This document shows positions 24,300 to 27,395 of a stretch of 27,395 nt of DNA, piece by piece; positions within the stretch are counted from its first letter, which is position 1; each line of letters starts with the position of its first letter. Both the position numbers and the translations under genes were made by a program. The notes below the pieces were generated by a model. That model saw only the letters and a program-made list of their open reading frames with translations, did no database searches and was not told where the DNA came from. This DNA comes from JBAVQS01 sp049694275 (GTDB lineage Bacteria > Chloroflexota > Anaerolineae > UBA4142 > SHND01), in contig JBAVQS010000228.1 of assembly GCA_049694275.1 (NCBI GenBank), positions 1 to 27,395 of the forward strand, written 5' to 3'.

Positions 24300-25598
24300 C
24301 TAATCTGCCATTGCGAAATATCTTTGGAAGATAGAGATAGATCGGCGAGCACTATCCTTGGCCTCTCGGACCTGTACCTCCGATCCTTTAACCTTGGTAA
24401 CCTTACTGGTAATGAATGCGTCCAAGCTGAGAGATTTATCTTGAAAGTCGTATATCGTATCAAATCCCAGCCCCTGTCCCTCTGGACTCGCTTTAGGTGC
24501 ACCATACCGATATGCGTGCCATATTGCAACAGCATCTGTGATGGTCCATTCCCATAAGCTCGAATGACTTGCTTGCAAAGCACTTCCCCCTGTTCCAAAT
24601 CGGTAATCGGCAAGCTCGCGCACGTAAGCTGAGATGAACCGAATGGTGAAAGGCTCATTGACGAGCTTTTCGCCCACACTTGACCTGCTTTCACCCAGAC
24701 TGATATCTAATTTCATAGAACTGTCGCAGTAATTGGCGAAGTAGCTTGCAACTGACTGGGCGGTCGCGTAATGGACATTACCCGTACCTGGTCCCATGTC
24801 TGAAGGCCAAGCATCGATTATGCGTGTGCTCCAGGGGTTGAGTCGGAAAAATGTGTCCGGAATGGTGTCCTTCAAGACATTTGTATCTATTCTTTGTTCT
24901 GACTCATAGATACCAGCCACTACTTGCCATGGCACTCCATAGTTATGAGCCTCCTGCTTGACGATATCCAACCAGCGCAAAGTCCAATTGCCTGGCCCCA
25001 AATGCTGATCCCAGTATTCACTGCCCCCTGAACAGCCCAGCCCCCCTGGCAAACACCAACCGAATCGATTCGAATAGCCGCCGTTTTGAAGTGCATACTC
25101 ATCGCATGCCGTCGAGTTGGGGTCATCATCACACGGATTTAGCCCAGTGCGGTCAACCGAATTCACCGGGTTCCCATTGGTGTAATTCCACTGATTGAGC
25201 GTCAGCGGATTATTGTAATCCCCTGCCCACGTATCCTTGGTGATAAAACGTCCGGTCGAACTGTCATAGTATCGCGCTCTCAAATAGACGAATCCCGAGG
25301 TGCCATCCGTTTGTTCACCGGCAAAGCCGTACATGCTCGACCCCGTCCCGCTCTTGGCGAGTGTGTTGCCATACGGATCATAGCGCATATCCTCGATGAC
25401 GTTGCCGCTGCTGTTGTAGAGTTGGCGCACCGAACCAAGGCCATCCACGCCAAAGTACTGCACATTAGCGCCTTGCTGCGCGATGCGCCCTGCTCCGTAG
25501 AGATAGGTGTCCGTGCCATCACTCAGCACCTGGGTTAGCCCTGCCGCCGGATCATTGACGTAGCGCGTGGAGGACTTGGTTGGCGTGAAAGTGGGCAT
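24300..25598 (-). CDS. Orphan RHS core with lysozyme-like C-terminal toxin domain (putative)
   Basis: Residues 12-153 are an RHS repeat-associated core: LTQVLSDGTDTYLYGAGRIA, GVDGLGSVRQLY, EDMRYDPYGNTLAKSG, YLRARYYDSSTGRFITKD and the closing NPVNSVDRTGL. Residues ~154-432 are a different, lower-GC domain. It has DIVKQEAHNYGVPWQVVAGI followed by YESEQRID (Glu232, Glu234), then GTGNVHYATAQSVASYF, FTIRFISAYVRELADYRF and AVAIWHAYRYGAP. This order recalls the glutamate, GxxQ/TA and helical pattern of lysozyme/transglycosylase-like folds, so a wall-cutting toxin is my inference. There is no signal peptide or long repeat region, and an in-frame stop precedes the start, so it is a 5'-truncated or orphan cassette that may be silent until joined to a full RHS gene. 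No clear RBS is seen. Confidence 0.75.
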   Translation of the reverse strand: MPTFTPTKSSTRYVNDPAAGLTQVLSDGTDTYLYGAGRIAQQGANVQYFGVDGLGSVRQLYNSSGNVIEDMRYDPYGNTLAKSGTGSSMYGFAGEQTDGTSGFVYLRARYYDSSTGRFITKDTWAGDYNNPLTLNQWNYTNGNPVNSVDRTGLNPCDDDPNSTACDEYALQNGGYSNRFGWCLPGGLGCSGGSEYWDQHLGPGNWTLRWLDIVKQEAHNYGVPWQVVAGIYESEQRIDTNVLKDTIPDTFFRLNPWSTRIIDAWPSDMGPGTGNVHYATAQSVASYFANYCDSSMKLDISLGESRSSVGEKLVNEPFTIRFISAYVRELADYRFGTGGSALQASHSSLWEWTITDAVAIWHAYRYGAPKASPEGQGLGFDTIYDFQDKSLSLDAFITSKVTKVKGSEVQVREAKDSARRSISIFQRYFAMAD

Positions 25599-25715
25599 GT
25601 CCGTTGGTGTACATTTTGGTGTCGCTATTCATATCTGCGACGCCATTGTCGCATCTACATGGGTAGCATGACCATCAACGTGTCTGCCCGATAGGGATGG
25701 AGTAGGAGACGCGAT

Positions 25716-26063
25716 TCAGCCTAATGCCATTGATCTATTCGTCCATCTCTTTTTCACTATTTTATAGGTCACGACGATTGCACAGGAAACCAGATACCAT
25801 ACTACTGCATTCAGCAACAAGGTTGAGACGTTGAAACTCTCGACATTTGTTGCTATGCATAAAGTATTGTGCGGACACAGGTCTCCCCCTTGCACATCGT
25901 CAACCAGGGTTATAAAAGGAAATGGAAAGCCTCGGGTTGCGTGCCAAGTTACTTTTGATGTCGCTTCAGACTCGGGCGTAATGTTGAACGCAATCAACGT
26001 CAACATTACCCCAAGCGCAATTTTCATAATACTTGGTCGAAGGAATGTCCAGATTTTTCTCAT
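25716..26063 (-). CDS. Small two-TM membrane protein of unknown function
   Basis: I do not recognise the family with certainty. The 115-residue product has one hydrophobic segment near the start (IMKIALGVMLTLIAFNI), an external part with FPFPFITLVDD and the CPHNTLC cysteine pair, and a second segment near the end (LLLNAVVWYLVSCAIVVTY). A basic tail, KIVKKRW, would face the cytoplasm. It lies between a decayed toxin tail (26096-26290) and the orphan RHS cassette, in the same orientation as both. By position it could be the immunity gene of the decayed cassette. Composition is lower in GC than the flanks, which fits a transferred cassette. The call as a real gene rests on its membrane design and position. 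Confidence 0.6.
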   Translation of the reverse strand: MRKIWTFLRPSIMKIALGVMLTLIAFNITPESEATSKVTWHATRGFPFPFITLVDDVQGGDLCPHNTLCIATNVESFNVSTLLLNAVVWYLVSCAIVVTYKIVKKRWTNRSMALG

Positions 26064-26095
26064 AATGACTTATTCCTGTTGGAACCCCTAACCCA

Positions 26096-26474
26096 TCATC
26101 TTACAGCCATTGCCCATCTCACATGGCCGCCAGGATGTAGGGGATCCATGCTATCAACCGAGCTCGCCCAAGATTTGTCGAAAAAGTCCCAATCTATCCT
26201 TCGCCCTTCACCTATGGCTTGACGCTGTTTAGAGGATCCACCCCTCACATCCCAATATTGCTCCCCTGGATATGAATCATTAAACACCATAGCGCATATC
26301 CTCAATGACATTCCCGCTGCTGTTATTGTTTGCCGCAATCTGCGGCGATTTCGAGGTGTACTGGTTCCGCGTCACATTCGTCGGCGTGGCCCAACTCCCC
26401 GTCCCGCCCGTACGCGCTGGGTCACATGGTACATCGCCGTCCTGATGCCAGTCGTGGTCGGTTAGTTGCCCCAC
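26096..26474 (-). pseudogene. Displaced RHS fragment joined to a toxin-tail remnant
   Basis: The upstream piece (26474-26281) reads WATPTNVTRNQYTSK and then SSGNVIEDMRYGV-stop. SSGNVIEDMRY is identical to the core of the orphan cassette at 25380-25420, but the core breaks off right there. In another frame the same DNA continues as NDSYPGEQYWDVRGG, then RRIDWDFFDKSWASSVDSMD and PLHPGGHVRWAMAVR, ending at 26096. This looks like the end of a different C-terminal domain, fused to the core by a deletion. It is probably not expressed as one protein. The tail's activity cannot be inferred. Confidence 0.6.
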
Positions 26475-26499
26475 GGGTCATGATGATGACGTTTACGGA

Positions 26500-27300
26500 C
26501 TAGGCCAGCGCATTTTGCAGTGTGCCACGATGTCGGTAGACCCAGGCGGCGGCGCGAGCGCGCCAGGCGAGCGCCCACACCAGCTCGGGGGCAGTCCCGC
26601 CGGAGGTGGTGTCCGGCGTAACGCCCGCTTCGTCGGCTTCATTGGCAGCGGCGTGGACGACGAACTCGACGATCCGATCGACAAAGCCGCGTCGCTGTTT
26701 GGCAGAGAGACCGTAGGCGTCGACCAGGGCGCGGAGCTGCCGGGCGCGGTCCGTGAGGGACGGCAGACCTTCCCGTTCGGCGACGATGTCGTCATGGAGC
26801 TTGACGTTGAGCCAGCAGGCCTGCGCTAAATCGACGAGGGGATCGACCGGCCCCGCGCGTTCCCAATCGATCAAGGCCACCGGAAGGCCCGCGCGCGTCA
26901 CGATATTCCAGGGGGCGACATCGCAGTGACCCACAATGCGAACCGGTCCACCGAGGGCGCGACCGAACCAGGGCCACCAGACTGCGCCGGCCGGAGGCCA
27001 AAAAGAGGCCGTGGCTGCATGCAGCTCGCGCAAGAGTTGGCCGACCGCGGCAATCCCTTCGAGACCCCACGGCCCGCGGTCGAGGAACTCGCCCTCAATA
27101 TAGCTGAGTGTCTCGCGGCCCTCCGGATCAAATCCCGACCCGACCACACGCGGCGCGCCGGCAAAACCGACACTCTCCAGATGGCGGAGCAGCGCGTGGA
27201 CCGCAGGGGTCCAGGGGCCGGCATCGCGCACGACGATTGCCCCCTCCCGGCGAACGTTCGTGGGATGAAAGCGGCTTGCAGCGCGCAATATTTCAGACAT
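26500..27300 (-). CDS. APH family phosphotransferase (aminoglycoside/choline kinase fold)
   Basis: This 266-residue small-molecule or aminoglycoside-type kinase has a shortened N-lobe. The catalytic loop is VGHCDVAPWNIV, with Asp127 as base and Asn132 as metal ligand (HxDxxxxN). The metal-binding IDWERAGPVDPLVDLA holds Asp145. PRVVGSGFDPEGRETLSYIE is the hinge region and LRELHAAT the following helix. Substrates in this family range from antibiotics to choline, homoserine or sugars, so no resistance claim is made. The ATG at 27300 has AAGGA ~12 bp upstream. It borders the RHS island on its left and has a high-GC codon pattern unlike that island. A strong opposite-strand promoter lies just outside its start. 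Confidence 0.85.
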   Translation of the reverse strand: MSEILRAASRFHPTNVRREGAIVVRDAGPWTPAVHALLRHLESVGFAGAPRVVGSGFDPEGRETLSYIEGEFLDRGPWGLEGIAAVGQLLRELHAATASFWPPAGAVWWPWFGRALGGPVRIVGHCDVAPWNIVTRAGLPVALIDWERAGPVDPLVDLAQACWLNVKLHDDIVAEREGLPSLTDRARQLRALVDAYGLSAKQRRGFVDRIVEFVVHAAANEADEAGVTPDTTSGGTAPELVWALAWRARAAAWVYRHRGTLQNALA

Positions 27301-27303
27301 GGT

Positions 27304-27333
27304 TTGACAATTCCTTTACCCCCACGTTATAAT
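27304..27333 (+). promoter_or_regulatory. Consensus sigma-70 promoter reading off the right edge
   Basis: TTGACA (27304-27309) and TATAAT (27328-27333) are both perfect, with an 18-bp spacer. The start would be near 27340. On the minus strand TATTAT (27334-27329) overlaps it and could serve the phosphotransferase gene, so the two transcripts may compete. Confidence 0.85.
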
Positions 27334-27374
27334 AGACGTGCCAGTGATTCCTTGCGGAACATTGAGCATCGTCC

Positions 27375-27395
27375 GTGACCCAACCATATTCCGTA
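27375..27395 (+). other. Possible start of a gene continuing past the window
   Basis: A GTG at 27375 opens a frame reading VTQPYSV to the window end, ~35 nt after the predicted start of the promoter above. Only seven codons are visible and there is no clear Shine-Dalgarno, so this is a weak call that depends on the promoter. Confidence 0.25.

Noticed and set aside
1..27395. CRISPR arrays, tRNA and rRNA genes
   Set aside because: No regularly spaced direct repeats, no cloverleaf with a TTCGA-type loop and no conserved rRNA words were noticed while reading both strands; a covariance-model search would be the decisive test.

Overview
The window looks like chromosomal DNA from an anaerobic or facultative bacterium, most likely a Chloroflexota (Anaerolineae-like) lineage. 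This rests on gene content and style only: a polyphosphate glucokinase, a menaquinone methyltransferase, an S41 protease with a GTGTVL active-site loop, a GT-C-like membrane protein, corrinoid/UROD methyltransferase genes beside a sugar-type ABC importer, YD-repeat toxin cassettes, no lipopolysaccharide genes, and dispersed palindromic repeats carrying GTCATTCTGAG. No rRNA, tRNA or CRISPR array was seen, so the taxonomic call is inference.

Positions 1-10.7 kb are housekeeping. A minus-strand S41 processing protease ends in an intrinsic terminator. A plus-strand trio follows (ubiE/menG, an isoprenylcysteine methyltransferase-like membrane enzyme, a CocE/NonD hydrolase), convergent with an L-lactate dehydrogenase. 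Polyphosphate glucokinase has its own promoter and terminator. A minus-strand rluD-like and response-regulator pair comes next. Then there is a 132-bp MITE-like insertion with a 9-bp target duplication, and the fabF-fabH pair behind an extended -10 promoter.

Positions 10.7-20.5 kb hold a minus-strand block read right to left: a LacI-family repressor, a lipoprotein sugar-binding protein, a single-cassette ABC ATPase, a BPD_transp_2 permease, a corrinoid protein and two UROD-type methyltransferase paralogues. The last five are packed with ATGA overlaps or a 2-bp gap. This looks like uptake coupled to corrinoid-dependent demethylation of a sugar-like or methoxylated substrate. A large GT-C-like membrane protein follows. 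A second MITE-like palindrome, with CTAG on both flanks, lies between the binding-protein and ATPase genes. On the other side of the repressor, plus-strand genes encode an L-arabinokinase-like GHMP kinase and a GalU-like nucleotidyltransferase, overlapping by 4 bp. They form a sugar to sugar-1-phosphate to UDP-sugar salvage pair, with palindromic candidate operators upstream.

Positions 23.3-26.5 kb are a lower-GC island of RHS/YD-repeat polymorphic-toxin material, all on the minus strand. There are three separate pieces of RHS core homology. One is a largely intact orphan core joined to a ~280-residue C-terminal domain that resembles lysozyme/transglycosylase folds. A lipoprotein gene sits 20 bp behind it and is a natural candidate immunity protein. 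A second displaced toxin remnant is followed by a small two-TM protein, and a third piece is a decayed core with a stop codon and a frameshift. This island is the strongest candidate for an undescribed system. The window closes with an APH-family phosphotransferase and a strong outward promoter (TTGACA-N18-TATAAT) firing off the right edge.
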